DNA of 64,000 nucleotides from Mycobacterium celatum (GCF_002101595.1 NZ_LQOM01000035.1:1-64000), one strand, 5' to 3'. Shown: positions 1 to 9,688, numbered from the stretch's first letter. The notes: a model not told the origin generated them from the letters alone. Translations and numbers: made by a program.

Positions 1-1
1 C

Positions 2-850
2 GCCCCCGGCATGTGCAACCCCGACGACCCCCACCCCTGCACCACCGGCGAACCACCCGAGGAACTGGCCCGCACCGACACCCGCGGACACGCCCAACGC
101 CAACACGACGCCCTCAACGCCCTGGTGCGCGGCCAACTCGGCAACCCCAAACTCGGCGTGCACAAGGGCCTGCCCGTCACCGTGATCGTGTCCACCACCC
201 TGGCCGAACTACTCGCCGGCACCGGGCACGCCATCACCGCCGGCGGCACCCTGCTCCCCATGCGCGATCTGATCCGCATGGCCAGCCACGCCTACCACTA
301 CCTGGCCGTCTTCGACCACCACACCGAGCGCCCGCTGTATCTGGGCCGCACCAAACGCATCGCCTCACCCGATCAACGCATCGTGCTCTACGCAAAAGAC
401 CGCGGCTGCACCCGCCCCAACTGCGACGTACCCGCCTACTGGACCGAAGCCCACCACAAGAAAAGCTGGGCCCGCGGCGGCACCACCGACATCACCAACC
501 TCACCCTAGCCTGCAACCCCGACAACGGCATCGCCGAAAACGGCTGGCTCACAATACAAACAGCCGACGGCCAAACCCAATGGATCCCCCCACCACACCT
601 CGACCACGGCCAACCCCGCACCAACAACTACCACCACCCCGAACGCCAGCTGATCAGCTCCCGCGCGAGTGGGAGAACAGCAGCACTGGCCACGAGACGA
701 TGGACGCCATCAGCCTCACCAACGCGTCGTTGCCCTGCTCGACCTGTACTTGACGCAATCCCTCGCCGTACGCGCCCGACACGACGGCGCCGACGACCAG
801 ATACGGAATCGCGGCCAGCAGCGCAATTTCGACGAGCGCCCCAATGCTGA
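2..850 (+). CDS. 13E12-repeat (DUF222/HNH) protein, C-terminal part; cut by window edge, 3' end replaced
   Basis: The frame is open from the first bases, so the gene begins upstream. What remains is the end of the DUF222 region followed by a complete HNH nuclease motif near 400-530: zinc-type cysteines (CTRPNC), a His-His pair (EAHHKKSW) and a downstream Asn (ACNPDNG). This matches the mycobacterial 13E12 repeat family, multicopy proteins of unknown function with a predicted nuclease domain. Recognisable homology stops near base 655 (HHPERQL). The remaining roughly 65 codons are low-complexity Arg/Pro-rich and lie antisense to a small membrane-protein gene, so the native C-terminus seems lost and the frame runs on to a chance stop. 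13E12 copies recombine with one another, which would explain the broken end. I am sure of the family, unsure that a functional protein is made. Confidence 0.7.
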   Translation, partial: APGMCNPDDPHPCTTGEPPEELARTDTRGHAQRQHDALNALVRGQLGNPKLGVHKGLPVTVIVSTTLAELLAGTGHAITAGGTLLPMRDLIRMASHAYHYLAVFDHHTERPLYLGRTKRIASPDQRIVLYAKDRGCTRPNCDVPAYWTEAHHKKSWARGGTTDITNLTLACNPDNGIAENGWLTIQTADGQTQWIPPPHLDHGQPRTNNYHHPERQLISSRASGRTAALATRRWTPSASPTRRCPARPVLDAIPRRTRPTRRRRRPDTESRPAAQFRRAPQC

Positions 851-890
851 CCGGATAGTTCAGCACCCTGCGCACGACGGAGAGCAGCAT
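654..890 (-). CDS. Small two-helix membrane protein, second of a tandem pair
   Basis: A 78-aa predicted membrane protein with two hydrophobic segments (about residues 17-38 and 60-72). Its ATG overlaps the stop of the upstream gene in a TGATG arrangement, so the two are probably translated together. Its first half (RRVLNYPVSIGALVEIALL) resembles that of the neighbour (ERLLNFQLTIVEILCIGAV), which suggests a duplicated gene rather than one frameshifted protein. Function unknown. Its 3' end touches the point where 13E12 homology stops on the other strand. Confidence 0.55.
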   Translation of the reverse strand: MLLSVVRRVLNYPVSIGALVEIALLAAIPYLVVGAVVSGAYGEGLRQVQVEQGNDALVRLMASIVSWPVLLFSHSRGS

Positions 891-1108
891 CAGGCACACC
901 CCGCCAATCCCAGCGCCGGCCACAGCAGGATCGAGAAAAGGAGCGACATCATCAGGTCCACGCCGTGCAGCTGATCCAGATGAGCGGTGTGGGTGCTGGT
1001 CCAGGCAATGCCCATAGCCAGGTACGGAACGCCCAACACCGCACCGATGCACAGGATTTCGACGATGGTCAGCTGAAAGTTCAGTAGCCGTTCAATCGCG
1101 GTGAGCAC
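890..1108 (-). CDS. Small two-helix membrane protein, first of a tandem pair
   Basis: A 72-aa hydrophobic protein starting at a GTG (MLTAIERLLNF...), with membrane segments at about residues 13-34 and 52-70. It is the upstream member of a two-gene unit: its TGA shares bases with the ATG of the next gene. I recognise no named family. The start is uncertain because no convincing ribosome-binding site precedes it. Confidence 0.5.
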   Translation of the reverse strand: MLTAIERLLNFQLTIVEILCIGAVLGVPYLAMGIAWTSTHTAHLDQLHGVDLMMSLLFSILLWPALGLAGCA

Positions 1109-1163
1109 ACCCGTATGTTAACGGCGATTCTCGACGATGGTCGCGGATTCGGGCAGTCGGGCG

Positions 1164-1634
1164 CTAGCCGGCCTCGGCGCGTTCCTTCAACCGCTGCAAG
1201 GTGAGCCGGATGTGCTCGGCGTTGGCGGCGGTGCGGTCACGGACACCGGTAGTCAATGGCGTTACCCAGCGGATCCAGCGCCACCGGTGGTCCCAGGTGC
1301 TCTCCGTGACACGGCACCCGCCGTCGACAGCGGCGAAGTCGTATTGCCAACGCGCCACCGGGATTACGCCCGAGCGCACCTCGAATGCGAACAACCGCCC
1401 CGGCCCGGCGTCGGTGACGGTGCACGTCGTGCTCCAGCGCCGTCCGCCGTTTCGGTTGTGGCCCGTGAACACCGCACCCGGGTGGGCGGCGTCACCCCTG
1501 CGCCACCGCATCGCGACGGTCTCCTCGGCCATCGACGCCAGCGTCGGCAGGTCGGTGACCAGCGCGTACACCGCATCCGGGCTGGCGTTGATGTCCACAG
1601 TGGCTGTGGCGGACGGCGATCCGGGGTCAGTCAT
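1164..1634 (-). CDS. SRPBCC (polyketide cyclase/dehydrase-like) family protein
   Basis: A 156-aa protein. The pattern ATVDINASPDAVYALVTDLP at the N-terminus, a central beta-rich part (WSTTCTVTDAGPGRLFAFEV) and a long C-terminal helix (EHIRLTLQRLKERAEAG) are typical of the START-like SRPBCC fold, which encloses a hydrophobic ligand pocket. Mycobacteria carry many such proteins; ligands are mostly unknown. It lies 7 bases downstream of the FadD gene stop on the same strand, so the two are probably co-transcribed and the ligand may be lipid-like, which is inference only. Confidence 0.75.
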   Translation of the reverse strand: MTDPGSPSATATVDINASPDAVYALVTDLPTLASMAEETVAMRWRRGDAAHPGAVFTGHNRNGGRRWSTTCTVTDAGPGRLFAFEVRSGVIPVARWQYDFAAVDGGCRVTESTWDHRWRWIRWVTPLTTGVRDRTAANAEHIRLTLQRLKERAEAG

Positions 1635-1641
1635 CGGGTGA

Positions 1642-3255
1642 TCATAAGCGCAGCAATCTGATGCTCTCCTCGCGCATGTCGACTTTGCGGACCTTGCCGG
1701 TGACGGTCATCGGGAACTCGTCGACGACGTGGACGTAGCGGGGGATTTTGTAGTGCGCCAGCTTGCCGGTGGCGAAGGCGCGCACTGCCCCGGCGTCGAG
1801 TGGGCGCCGCCCGGGCTTCATCCGAATCCACGCGCAGATCTCTTCGCCATAGCGCTCGTCGGGCACGCCGACCACTTGCGCCTCGTCGATGTCTGGATGG
1901 GTAAGCAGAAATTCTTCGATCTCTCGCGGGTACACGTTCTCCCCGCCGCGGATCACCACGTCCTTGAGCCGCCCAACGACGTTGCAGTAGCCGTCTTCTC
2001 GCATCACGGCAAGATCGCCGCTGTGCATCCACCCGTCGGTGTCGATCACTTCGCGCGTCTGAGCCTCGTCCCGCCAGTAGCCCAGCATCACCGAATACCC
2101 GCGGGCGCAGAACTCCCCCGGCTGCCCGCGCTCGACAATCTCGCCGCTCTCCGGATCGACGATCTTGATCTCCACATGCGGGTGCGCCCGGCCGACCGTC
2201 GCGGTGCGCCGTTCGAGGTCGTCGTCGATGAGGGTCTGACACGACACCGGTGACGTCTCCGTCATGCCGTAGGCGATGGCCACCTCGGTCATATTCATCT
2301 CGGCCACACAGCGTTTCATCACCTCGATTGGGCAGACCGAGCCGGCCATGATCCCGGTGCGCAGCGACGACAGGTCGAACGCCGCGAAGTCGGGATGGCC
2401 CAGCATCGCGATGAACATCGTCGGCACGCCGTAGACAGCCGTGCAGCGTTCGGCCTCGATCGCCGCCAGGGTAGCCCCGGCGTCGAACACTGGTGCGGGG
2501 ATCACCATGGTGGCGCCGTGTGTGGTGCAGCCCAGGTTGGCCAGCACCATTCCGAAGCAGTGGTAGAACGGCACTGGTATGCACAGCCGATCGGCAGGCC
2601 CCAAGCCGATCAGTTCGGTGGTGAAAAAGCCGTTGTTGAGGATGTTGCGATGCGACAGTGTCGCGCCCTTGGGAAATCCGGTGGTTCCCGACGTGTACTG
2701 GATGTTGATCGGGTCGCGGTTGTTCAAAGCCGCGCTGCGGCTGCGCAATTCGTCGACGGGCACTTCGGCTGCGCGGTTGCACAGGGCGTCCCAGTCGTCG
2801 GTGTCGAGGAAGACGACCTCTGCGATGGTGCCCCACTCGGGCCGCACCTCGTCGACCATGCGGGCGTAGTCCGAGGTCTTGAATGCGGTTGCCGAAATCA
2901 GCGTCCTGACACCGGACTGGTTGAGCGCGTAGGCCAATTCGTGCGTGCGGTACGCGGGGTTGATGTTGACCAGGATGGCGCCGATCTTCGCCGTCGCGTA
3001 CTGCACGATCGTCCACTCGGCACAGTTCGGCGCCCAAATGCCAACCCGCTCACCGCGCGCGACCCCGAGCGCCATCAGTCCCCGGGCAATCAGATCGACC
3101 TCGGCATCGAGCTCGCCATAGGTCCAGCGGCGCTGCCGCGCAACCTCGACCAGCGCTTCGGCGTCCGGGTCCGCCGCCACCACGCGCTCGAAATTCTCGC
3201 CGATGGTCTCCTCGAGGATCGGCGTGTCCGTCGGGCCGGCGTCGTACGACTTCAT
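1642..3255 (-). CDS. fadD35: FadD35-like acyl-CoA ligase (AMP-binding)
   Basis: A 537-aa member of the ANL superfamily, which activates a carboxylic acid with ATP and joins it to CoA. The AMP-binding P-loop [18 protein letters not shown] is at about residues 187-204, the adenylate motif GMTETSPVS near 330, the hinge region GYWRDE near 400 and the C-terminal catalytic Lys motif TGKVRK near 520. Length and the N-terminal half look like M. tuberculosis FadD35 (Rv2505c), although that gene lies elsewhere in M. tuberculosis, so the symbol is a best match. The gene begins 5 bases after the aldR stop, so it may be read through from the aldR promoter. The natural substrate cannot be told from sequence; medium- or long-chain fatty acids are most likely. 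Confidence 0.85.
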   Translation of the reverse strand: MKSYDAGPTDTPILEETIGENFERVVAADPDAEALVEVARQRRWTYGELDAEVDLIARGLMALGVARGERVGIWAPNCAEWTIVQYATAKIGAILVNINPAYRTHELAYALNQSGVRTLISATAFKTSDYARMVDEVRPEWGTIAEVVFLDTDDWDALCNRAAEVPVDELRSRSAALNNRDPINIQYTSGTTGFPKGATLSHRNILNNGFFTTELIGLGPADRLCIPVPFYHCFGMVLANLGCTTHGATMVIPAPVFDAGATLAAIEAERCTAVYGVPTMFIAMLGHPDFAAFDLSSLRTGIMAGSVCPIEVMKRCVAEMNMTEVAIAYGMTETSPVSCQTLIDDDLERRTATVGRAHPHVEIKIVDPESGEIVERGQPGEFCARGYSVMLGYWRDEAQTREVIDTDGWMHSGDLAVMREDGYCNVVGRLKDVVIRGGENVYPREIEEFLLTHPDIDEAQVVGVPDERYGEEICAWIRMKPGRRPLDAGAVRAFATGKLAHYKIPRYVHVVDEFPMTVTGKVRKVDMREESIRLLRL

Positions 3256-3260
3256 CGGCG

Positions 3261-3776
3261 TCAGATCGGTGCCGCCCCACGCAAATGCTCGAAGATCAAC
3301 GACGTCTGCGTGCCGGCGACGTCGGCGTCGGCGTTGAGGTTTTCGACGACGAACGCGCGCAGGTCCTCGGTGTCGCGGGCGGCGACGTGCAGCAGGAAGT
3401 CGTCGGGCCCGGCCAGGAAGTAGACGTCCATCACCTGCGGCTTGCGCCGGATCTGCGCAATGAAGCTGCGGATCTTGCCGCGGGCGGTGGACTGCAGGTT
3501 GACCGAAATCATTGCCTGCAAAGGCAACCCGACCGCCACCGGGTCGACGTCGGTGTAGAAGCCGCGGATCACGCCTAGGTCCAGCAAGCGCCGCAGGCGA
3601 CCGTGGCAGGTCGACGGAGCGAGGCCGACCTTCTCGGCCAGGGCGCTGTTGGTCATCCGCGCGTCGGCGTGCAGCAGGGCCAGAATTCTGCGATCGACGT
3701 CGTCCAGCTCGACAGGCCGAACATTCTTCGGTGAGCTACCGGCCCCGCCCGTTGTATCCGTTGTCCGCACCGGCAT
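3261..3776 (-). CDS. aldR: AldR, Lrp/AsnC-family regulator of alanine dehydrogenase
   Basis: A 171-aa Lrp/AsnC regulator (Rv2779c counterpart). The N-terminal winged helix-turn-helix spans about residues 23-80 ([20 protein letters not shown], then [19 protein letters not shown]) and a C-terminal RAM amino-acid-binding domain about 88-160. It is transcribed divergently from ald across an 80-bp gap, the arrangement known in mycobacteria, where AldR controls ald and alanine among other amino acids acts as effector. The N-terminal ~20 residues are low complexity, so a start a few codons further in is possible. Confidence 0.9.
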   Translation of the reverse strand: MPVRTTDTTGGAGSSPKNVRPVELDDVDRRILALLHADARMTNSALAEKVGLAPSTCHGRLRRLLDLGVIRGFYTDVDPVAVGLPLQAMISVNLQSTARGKIRSFIAQIRRKPQVMDVYFLAGPDDFLLHVAARDTEDLRAFVVENLNADADVAGTQTSLIFEHLRGAAPI

Positions 3777-3856
3777 ATACCGACTCTACAGAATTATCGT
3801 CGCTCTGTTTGCTGACCTACCGAACTTTCTTCACAATTGATGAAGAAGGAGCCATC
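3777..3856. promoter_or_regulatory. Divergent aldR/ald control region
   Basis: This gap is markedly richer in A+T than the flanking genes and is where AldR is expected to bind, by analogy with M. tuberculosis. It holds a perfect 7-bp inverted repeat, TTCTTCA (3827-3833) and TGAAGAA (3841-3847), whose right arm runs into the ald Shine-Dalgarno sequence AAGAAGGA just before the ATG at 3857. It could be a DNA operator half-site pair or an mRNA hairpin masking the ribosome-binding site. Confidence 0.6.
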
Positions 3857-4975
3857 ATGCGAGTCGGCATTCCCACCGAGACCAAGAACAACGAGTTCCG
3901 GGTGGCGATCACCCCGGCAGGGGTCGCCGAACTCACCCACCGCGGCCACGACGTCCTCGTCCAGTCCGGCGCCGGCGAGGGCTCGGCGATCAGCGACGGC
4001 GACTTCAAGGCGGCTGGCGCGCAACTGATCAGCACCGCCGAGCAAGTGTGGGCCGAGGCGGACCTCTTGCTCAAGGTCAAGGAGCCCATGCCGGCCGAGT
4101 ACTCGCGCCTGCGTCGCGGGCAGACATTGTTCACTTTCCTGCATCTGGCCGCGTCCCGATCCTGCACCGACGCGCTGTTGGCATCTGGGACAACCTCGAT
4201 CGCCTACGAGACGGTCCAGACCGTCGACGGCGCGCTGCCGCTGCTGGCGCCGATGAGCGAGGTCGCCGGCCGACTCTCCGCCCAAGTCGGCGCCTATCAC
4301 CTGATGCGCACCCGCGGCGGTCGCGGCGTGCTGATGGGTGGGGTACCGGGCGTCGAGCCGGCCGATGTCGTGGTGATCGGTGGCGGCACCGCCGGCCGCA
4401 ACGCCGCCAGGGTCGCCAGCGGAATGGGTGCCACCGTCACAGTTCTCGACGTCGACATCGACAAGTTGCGCGCCGTGGACGCCGAATTCCGCGGCCGGGT
4501 GCACACCCGCTATTCGTCGGCCTACGAGCTCGAGGATGCTGTCCGGCATGCCGACCTGGTCATCGGGGCGGTGCTGGTGCCGGGCCGCAAAGCCCCCACG
4601 GTTGTGCCGAATTCGCTTGTCGCGCAAATGAAGACGGGAGCAGTGCTAGTGGACATCGCGATCGACCAGGGCGGCTGCTTCGAGGATTCCCGCCCGACCA
4701 CCCACGACAACCCGACATTCGCCGTGCACGACACCGTGTTCTACTGCGTGACGAACATGCCGGCCTCGGTGCCCAAGACGTCGACGCAGGCGTTGACCAA
4801 CGCCACCATGCCGTATGTGCTTGCGCTGGCCGACCGCGGCTGGCAAGCCGCCTGCCGATCGTATCCCGCACTGGCAAAAGGGCTTTCGACGCACGAGGGC
4901 GCACTGCTGTCGGAGCGCGTGGCCGCGGACCTGGGGTTGCCGTTCACCGACCCCGCCAGCGCGCTACACGAGTGA
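3857..4975 (+). CDS. ald: L-alanine dehydrogenase
   Basis: A 372-aa NAD-dependent enzyme interconverting L-alanine with pyruvate and ammonia (Rv2780 counterpart; M. tuberculosis protein 371 aa). The N-terminus MRVGIPTETKNNEFRVAITP, the substrate-site Lys in LLLKVKEP and the His in FTFLHLA, and the Rossmann motif VVIGGGTAGRNAARVAS at about 173-189 are all present. The ATG is preceded by a good AAGAAGGA box. The enzyme supports alanine use as nitrogen source and redox balance on oxygen downshift, and it is under AldR in relatives. Its last 12 bases overlap the end of the convergent nitronate monooxygenase gene. Confidence 0.97.
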   Translation: MRVGIPTETKNNEFRVAITPAGVAELTHRGHDVLVQSGAGEGSAISDGDFKAAGAQLISTAEQVWAEADLLLKVKEPMPAEYSRLRRGQTLFTFLHLAASRSCTDALLASGTTSIAYETVQTVDGALPLLAPMSEVAGRLSAQVGAYHLMRTRGGRGVLMGGVPGVEPADVVVIGGGTAGRNAARVASGMGATVTVLDVDIDKLRAVDAEFRGRVHTRYSSAYELEDAVRHADLVIGAVLVPGRKAPTVVPNSLVAQMKTGAVLVDIAIDQGGCFEDSRPTTHDNPTFAVHDTVFYCVTNMPASVPKTSTQALTNATMPYVLALADRGWQAACRSYPALAKGLSTHEGALLSERVAADLGLPFTDPASALHE

Positions 4976-5977
4976 GGCCACGATGTCCGCGGCGGGGCCG
5001 GTCCGGGCAGAGGCGAATGCCGTTCCGGCCCAGAGGTTTGTGCCGTGCGGGTCGTCGGCCTCGACCGCGGCCCTACGGATCGGCGACGTCATGTGGTTGA
5101 CCTCGGGGTAGCCCAGCGGTGCGACGTCGTCGAGCAAGCGGGTGAAGTCATTCTCCAAGCCGCGCGCATACCGTCCGGAGAAGGCCCGGGTGACCGTCGT
5201 CTTGCCGAACTGCGGGTTCTGCAGGGCGGTCCGGTGCGCGAAGTTGGTCCCGGCTTCGTCCGACAGCAGCAGCGCGGTGCCGACCTGAGCAGCCACCGCT
5301 CCCCTGCTCAGCACTTTGGCGACGTCGTCGGCGGTGCCCAGCCCGCCGGCGGCGATCAGCGGGACCTTGTGCGCGGCGCCGATCCGGTCCAGCAGTTCGC
5401 CCAGCGACTCCTCGCCGGGCGGCATGTCCGGCGCGAACGTGCCGCGATGCCCGCCGGCGCCGGGTCCCTGCACCACCAGCCCGTCGGCGCCCGCGGCCAC
5501 CGCAATGCCCGCCTCGTACGCGGACGTGACGGTGATCAGCAACACGATCCCCAACGCGCCGAACCACCGTAGGACGTCCGGTGGCGGCGCGCCGAAGGTG
5601 AACGACACCACCTCCGGACGTACATCCGCGATGACCTCGAGCTTGCGCTGCCAGTCGTCGTCGCTGAACCGGGGCCGGCCCACCTCGACGTCGTAGTGCT
5701 CGGCGAGCTCGTCGAGCGCCTCGGCGTAGTGGTCCAACTGGACGTAGTCGGCCGCGCTGGGTTGCGGCACAAACAGGTTGGCGCCGATCGGCCCGTTGGT
5801 GGCCGCCCGCGCGGCCGCGATGTCGTCGGCGAATTCCTCCGGGCTCACGTATCCGCCGGCGATGAAACCCATGCCGCCAGCATTGGACACGGCCGCGGCC
5901 AGCTCCGGCGTCCCGGGGCCGCCTGCCATCGGCGCACCCACCACCGGCACCGCGAGATCCCAGAAGCCCAAGACCAT
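4964..5977 (-). CDS. Nitronate monooxygenase / 2-nitropropane dioxygenase-like FMN enzyme
   Basis: A 337-aa TIM-barrel flavoprotein, Rv2781c counterpart. Family signatures are VGAPMAGGPGTPELAAAVS at the N-terminus, the FMN/phosphate-binding stretch VQGPGAGGHRG near residue 170 and IAAGGLGTADDVAKVLSRGA near 215. The family oxidises alkyl nitronates such as propionate-3-nitronate, or acts as enoyl-reductase-like enzymes; the actual substrate is unknown. It starts 4 bases after the pepR stop on the same strand and probably belongs to the gpsI-pepR transcript. It converges on ald with a 12-bp overlap. Confidence 0.88.
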   Translation of the reverse strand: MVLGFWDLAVPVVGAPMAGGPGTPELAAAVSNAGGMGFIAGGYVSPEEFADDIAAARAATNGPIGANLFVPQPSAADYVQLDHYAEALDELAEHYDVEVGRPRFSDDDWQRKLEVIADVRPEVVSFTFGAPPPDVLRWFGALGIVLLITVTSAYEAGIAVAAGADGLVVQGPGAGGHRGTFAPDMPPGEESLGELLDRIGAAHKVPLIAAGGLGTADDVAKVLSRGAVAAQVGTALLLSDEAGTNFAHRTALQNPQFGKTTVTRAFSGRYARGLENDFTRLLDDVAPLGYPEVNHMTSPIRRAAVEADDPHGTNLWAGTAFASARTGPAADIVASLV

Positions 5978-5981
5978 GGGG

Positions 5982-7328
5982 TTACTGTACTATCGCCCGA
6001 AGCCGTTGCGGCAGTGATCGTTTCGAGTGGTGCGGACCGACAACGGCCACACCGTAGGGCTTGGTCAGAAGTCGCCGCGCCACCGCGTTGACCTCGTCGA
6101 CGGTCACCTGGTCGAGCTCGTGCAGCGTCTGCTCGATGCTGCGGTGTTCGCCGTAATTCAGTTCGCTGCGGCCGATCCGGTTCATCCGTGAACTGGAGTC
6201 CTCCAGCCCGAGCACCAGCCCGCCGCGCAACGACCCCTTCGCGATTCGGCACTCGGCTTCGGTGATGCCGTCGCGGGCGACCGACTCCAGCACGTCGCAC
6301 GTCACGCGCACCACTTCGTCGAAACGTTCGGGCAGGCAGGCGGCATACACCGAGAGCGCGCCGCTGTCGGCGAACACGTCCAGCGACGAGTAGACGGAGT
6401 AGGCCAGCCCGCGCGACTCGCGAACCTGTTGGAACAACCGGGAACTCAACCCACCGCCCAGCGCGGTGTGCAGCACCGACATCGCCCAGCGATGCTCCCA
6501 GTGCCGGCCCGGCGTGCGCACACCCAACGACAGATGCGTCTGCTCGGCGTCCCGGTTTGCCACCGCCAGCCGGGGTCGCCCGGTCACCCGGCCGGTGCCT
6601 TTGCGCGGCGCCACCGGCCGGCGCCCGCGGACCAGCCGCGGCCCGAAGTGTTCGCGGACCAACGCCACTACCTCGTCGTGGTCGATGTTGCCGGCCACGG
6701 CGACCACCATCCGCTCGGGTGTGTAGCGGCGCAGGTGAAACGAATGCAGCTGGGCGCGCGTCATCGCCGACACCGACGCGACGCTGCCGATCACCGGGCG
6801 GCCCACCGGATGGTCCCCGAACAGCGCGGCAAGGAAAACATCGGCAAGCGCGTCCTCGGGGTCGTCGTCGCGCATCGCGATCTCCTCGAGCACCACGTCG
6901 CGTTCCAGCTCGACGTCCTCGGCGGCGCAGCGCCCGTTGAGCACCACGTCGGCGACCAGGTCCACGGCCAGCTCCAGATCGCTGTCGAGCACATGCGCGT
7001 AGTAGCAGGTGTGTTCCTTGGCGGTGAACGCGTTGAGCTCACCGCCGACGGCGTCCACCGCCTGCGCGATGTCGACCGCGGTTCGGGTGGGGGTGGCCTT
7101 GAACAGCAAGTGCTCCAGGAAGTGCGCCGCGCCGGCCACTGTGGCGCCCTCGTCGCGCGAGCCGACGCCCACCCAGACACCCACCGACGCGGATCGCACC
7201 GCGGGCAGGTATTCGGTGACGACGCGCAGACCGCCCGGCAAGGTGGTGCGACACACCGCGGCAGACGGCTCGGCGCCGTTCCTGCCGCGGCGCAACGCGC
7301 CCGTCTTAGCTGCCGGTGGTCGCGGCAT
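5982..7328 (-). CDS. pepR: PepR, M16-family zinc protease
   Basis: A 448-aa M16 (pitrilysin/mitochondrial-processing-peptidase-like) metallopeptidase, Rv2782c counterpart. The inverted zinc motif HFLEH with a downstream Glu ([15 protein letters not shown] then [10 protein letters not shown]) is near residues 68-150, and the second, inactive M16 domain fills the C-terminal half ([20 protein letters not shown]). The start lies 23 bases inside the 3' end of gpsI, indicating coupling to it; the same gpsI-pepR order is widespread in bacteria. The first ~28 residues are poorly conserved. Confidence 0.93.
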   Translation of the reverse strand: MPRPPAAKTGALRRGRNGAEPSAAVCRTTLPGGLRVVTEYLPAVRSASVGVWVGVGSRDEGATVAGAAHFLEHLLFKATPTRTAVDIAQAVDAVGGELNAFTAKEHTCYYAHVLDSDLELAVDLVADVVLNGRCAAEDVELERDVVLEEIAMRDDDPEDALADVFLAALFGDHPVGRPVIGSVASVSAMTRAQLHSFHLRRYTPERMVVAVAGNIDHDEVVALVREHFGPRLVRGRRPVAPRKGTGRVTGRPRLAVANRDAEQTHLSLGVRTPGRHWEHRWAMSVLHTALGGGLSSRLFQQVRESRGLAYSVYSSLDVFADSGALSVYAACLPERFDEVVRVTCDVLESVARDGITEAECRIAKGSLRGGLVLGLEDSSSRMNRIGRSELNYGEHRSIEQTLHELDQVTVDEVNAVARRLLTKPYGVAVVGPHHSKRSLPQRLRAIVQ

Positions 7329-9567
7329 CGGCCGGCGCGGCCCCCGAGTCGGCAGAGCCCCCGGAAGCGGCGTCTTCGGCGACCAAGATCAACGAGATCT
7401 TGCCGCGCTTGTCGATGTCGGCGATCTCCACCCGCAGCTTGTCGCCCACGTTGACGACGTCCTCGACCTGGGCGATGCGCTTACCCTTGCCGAGCTTGGA
7501 GATGTGCACCAGCCCGTCACGCCCGGGCAGCAGCGACACGAACGCGCCGAAATCGGTTGTCTTGACCACGGTTCCGAGGAACCGCTCGCCGACCTTGGGC
7601 AGCTGCGGGTTGGCGATCGCGTTGATCTTGTCGATCGCGGCCTGCGCCGACAGGCCGTCGGTGGCACCGACGAACACGGTGCCGTCGTCCTCGATCGAGA
7701 TCTGCGCGCCGGTCTCCTCGGTGATCGCGTTGATGATCTTGCCCTTGGGGCCGATCACCTCGCCGATCTTGTCGACCGGCACCTTGATCGTGGTAACCCG
7801 CGGAGCGTAGGGGCTCATCTCGTCGGGGCGGTCGATGGCCTCGGCCATCACCTCGAGGATGGTGAGCCGCGCGTCGCGGGCCTGCGACAGCGCGCCGGCC
7901 AGCACCTGCGACGGGATCCCGTCGAGCTTGGTGTCCAGCTGCAGCGCGGTGACGAAGTCCTTGGTGCCGGCGACCTTGAAGTCCATGTCGCCGAAGGCAT
8001 CTTCGGCGCCGAGGATGTCGGTCAGGGTGACGAACCGCCGCTCGGTTCCGCCACCGTCGATCTCGACGTCGTCGGAGACCAGGCCCATCGCGATGCCGGC
8101 GACCGGCGCCTTGAGCGGCACCCCGGCATTGAGCAGCGCCAGCGTCGACGCGCATACCGAGCCCATCGACGTGGAACCGTTGGAGCCCAACGCTTCCGAG
8201 ACCTGGCGGATCGCGTACGGGAACTCCTCGACGCTGGGCAGTACCGGAACCAGCGCCCGCTCGGCCAGCGCGCCGTGCCCGATCTCGCGGCGCTTGGGCG
8301 AGCCGACCCGGCCGGTTTCACCGGTCGAATACGGCGGGAAGTTGTAGTGGTGCATGTAGCGCTTCGATGTTTCCGGCCCGAGCGAGTCGATCTGCTGGGC
8401 CATCTTCATCATGTCCAGCGTGGTGATGCCCAGGATCTGGGTCTCGCCGCGCTCGAACAGCGCGCTGCCGTGGGCTCGCGGCACCACGGCGACTTCGGCG
8501 CTCAAAGCGCGGATGTCGGTGATACCCCGGCCGTCGATGCGGAAGTGGTCGGTCAGGATACGTTGGCGCACAAGCTTTTTGGTCAACGCGCGGAAGGCCG
8601 CGGCGACCTCTTTCTCGCGGCCGGCGTACGTGTCGGCAAGCCGCTCGAGCACCTCGGCCTTGATCTCCTCGGTGCGGTTGTTGCGTTCGGTCTTGCCGGA
8701 GATGGTCAGCGCCTTGGCCAGCTCCTCGGTGGCCACCGAGGACACCGAGTAGTACACGTCGTCGCCGTAGTCGGGGAACAACGGGTACTCGGCGGTCGGC
8801 TTCGCGGCCGCGTCGGCCAGCTCCTGCTGCGCGGCGCACAGCTTCGCGATGAACGGCTTGGCGGCTTCCAGGCCTTGCGCCACAACGGTTTCCGTCGGGG
8901 CCTGGGCACCGCCGTCGATCAGTTCGATGACGTTCTCGGTGGCCTCGGCCTCGACCATCATGATCGCCACATCACTGTCGACCACCCGGCCGGCCACCAC
9001 CATGTCGAACACGGCGCGCTCGGTCTGCTCGACCGTCGGGAAGGCCACCCAGGTGCCGTCGATGAGCGCGACTCGCACACCGCCGACGGGGCCGGAGAAC
9101 GGCAGGCCGGCCAGCTGGGTGGAGGCCGACGCGGCGTTGATCGCCAGCACGTCGTAGAGGTCGTTGGGGTCCAGGCTCAGGATGGTCACCACGATCTGGA
9201 TCTCGTTGCGCAGGCCGTCGACGAACGACGGGCGCAGCGGTCGGTCGATGAGCCGACAGGTCAGGATCGCGTCGGTGGACGGCCTGCCCTCGCGGCGGAA
9301 GAACGAGCCGGGGATGCGCCCAGCGGCGTACATGCGCTCCTCGACGTCGACCGTCAGCGGGAAGAAGTCGAAATGCTCCTTGGGGTTCTTGCTGGCGGTG
9401 GTCGCCGACAGCAGCATGTTCTCCTCGTCGAGATAGGCGACGACGGCGCCGGCGGCTTGCTGGGCCAGCCGGCCGGTTTCGAAGCGGATGGTGCGGGTGC
9501 CGAAGCTCCCGTTGTCGATGACGGCGGTCGTCTCGAACACGCCTTGTTCAATTTCAGCTACAGACAT
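7306..9567 (-). CDS. gpsI: Polynucleotide phosphorylase / guanosine pentaphosphate synthetase
   Basis: A 753-aa enzyme (Rv2783c counterpart) for phosphorolytic 3'-5' RNA decay and, in actinobacteria, pppGpp synthesis. Domain order: RNase PH domain 1, an all-alpha linker, RNase PH domain 2 (about 360-500, with [14 protein letters not shown]), a KH domain near 600-650 ([20 protein letters not shown] contains the GxxG loop) and an S1 domain near 665-735 ([20 protein letters not shown]). The tail after S1 is short and Ser/Ala-rich. The 5' leader is long, with a stable hairpin, which fits the leader-based autoregulation known for pnp in enterobacteria. Confidence 0.97.
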   Translation of the reverse strand: MSVAEIEQGVFETTAVIDNGSFGTRTIRFETGRLAQQAAGAVVAYLDEENMLLSATTASKNPKEHFDFFPLTVDVEERMYAAGRIPGSFFRREGRPSTDAILTCRLIDRPLRPSFVDGLRNEIQIVVTILSLDPNDLYDVLAINAASASTQLAGLPFSGPVGGVRVALIDGTWVAFPTVEQTERAVFDMVVAGRVVDSDVAIMMVEAEATENVIELIDGGAQAPTETVVAQGLEAAKPFIAKLCAAQQELADAAAKPTAEYPLFPDYGDDVYYSVSSVATEELAKALTISGKTERNNRTEEIKAEVLERLADTYAGREKEVAAAFRALTKKLVRQRILTDHFRIDGRGITDIRALSAEVAVVPRAHGSALFERGETQILGITTLDMMKMAQQIDSLGPETSKRYMHHYNFPPYSTGETGRVGSPKRREIGHGALAERALVPVLPSVEEFPYAIRQVSEALGSNGSTSMGSVCASTLALLNAGVPLKAPVAGIAMGLVSDDVEIDGGGTERRFVTLTDILGAEDAFGDMDFKVAGTKDFVTALQLDTKLDGIPSQVLAGALSQARDARLTILEVMAEAIDRPDEMSPYAPRVTTIKVPVDKIGEVIGPKGKIINAITEETGAQISIEDDGTVFVGATDGLSAQAAIDKINAIANPQLPKVGERFLGTVVKTTDFGAFVSLLPGRDGLVHISKLGKGKRIAQVEDVVNVGDKLRVEIADIDKRGKISLILVAEDAASGGSADSGAAPADAATTGS

Positions 9568-9664
9568 GACGTCCGTGCGGCCTCTCTGGTTTATTCAGCT
9601 GTTTTGCGTGGACACGCACAGCCCGCAGAACCTTGCCTGGATGCGGCTACGGCCGTCGATCGAA

Positions 9665-9688
9665 GCGGCCGGAGAAAGCCCCGGCCGC
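9665..9688 (-). promoter_or_regulatory. Hairpin in the lppU-gpsI gap / gpsI leader
   Basis: A perfect 8-bp inverted repeat, GCGGCCGG (9665-9672) and CCGGCCGC (9681-9688), with an 8-nt loop, in the 272-bp gap before gpsI. It could end the lppU transcript or be a leader structure controlling gpsI. There is no U-tract on the minus strand, so a leader role is at least as likely. Confidence 0.5.

Noticed and set aside
888..892. Frameshift joining the two small membrane proteins
   Set aside because: The two frames meet at a normal TGATG stop-start overlap and each product has its own N-terminal helix pattern.
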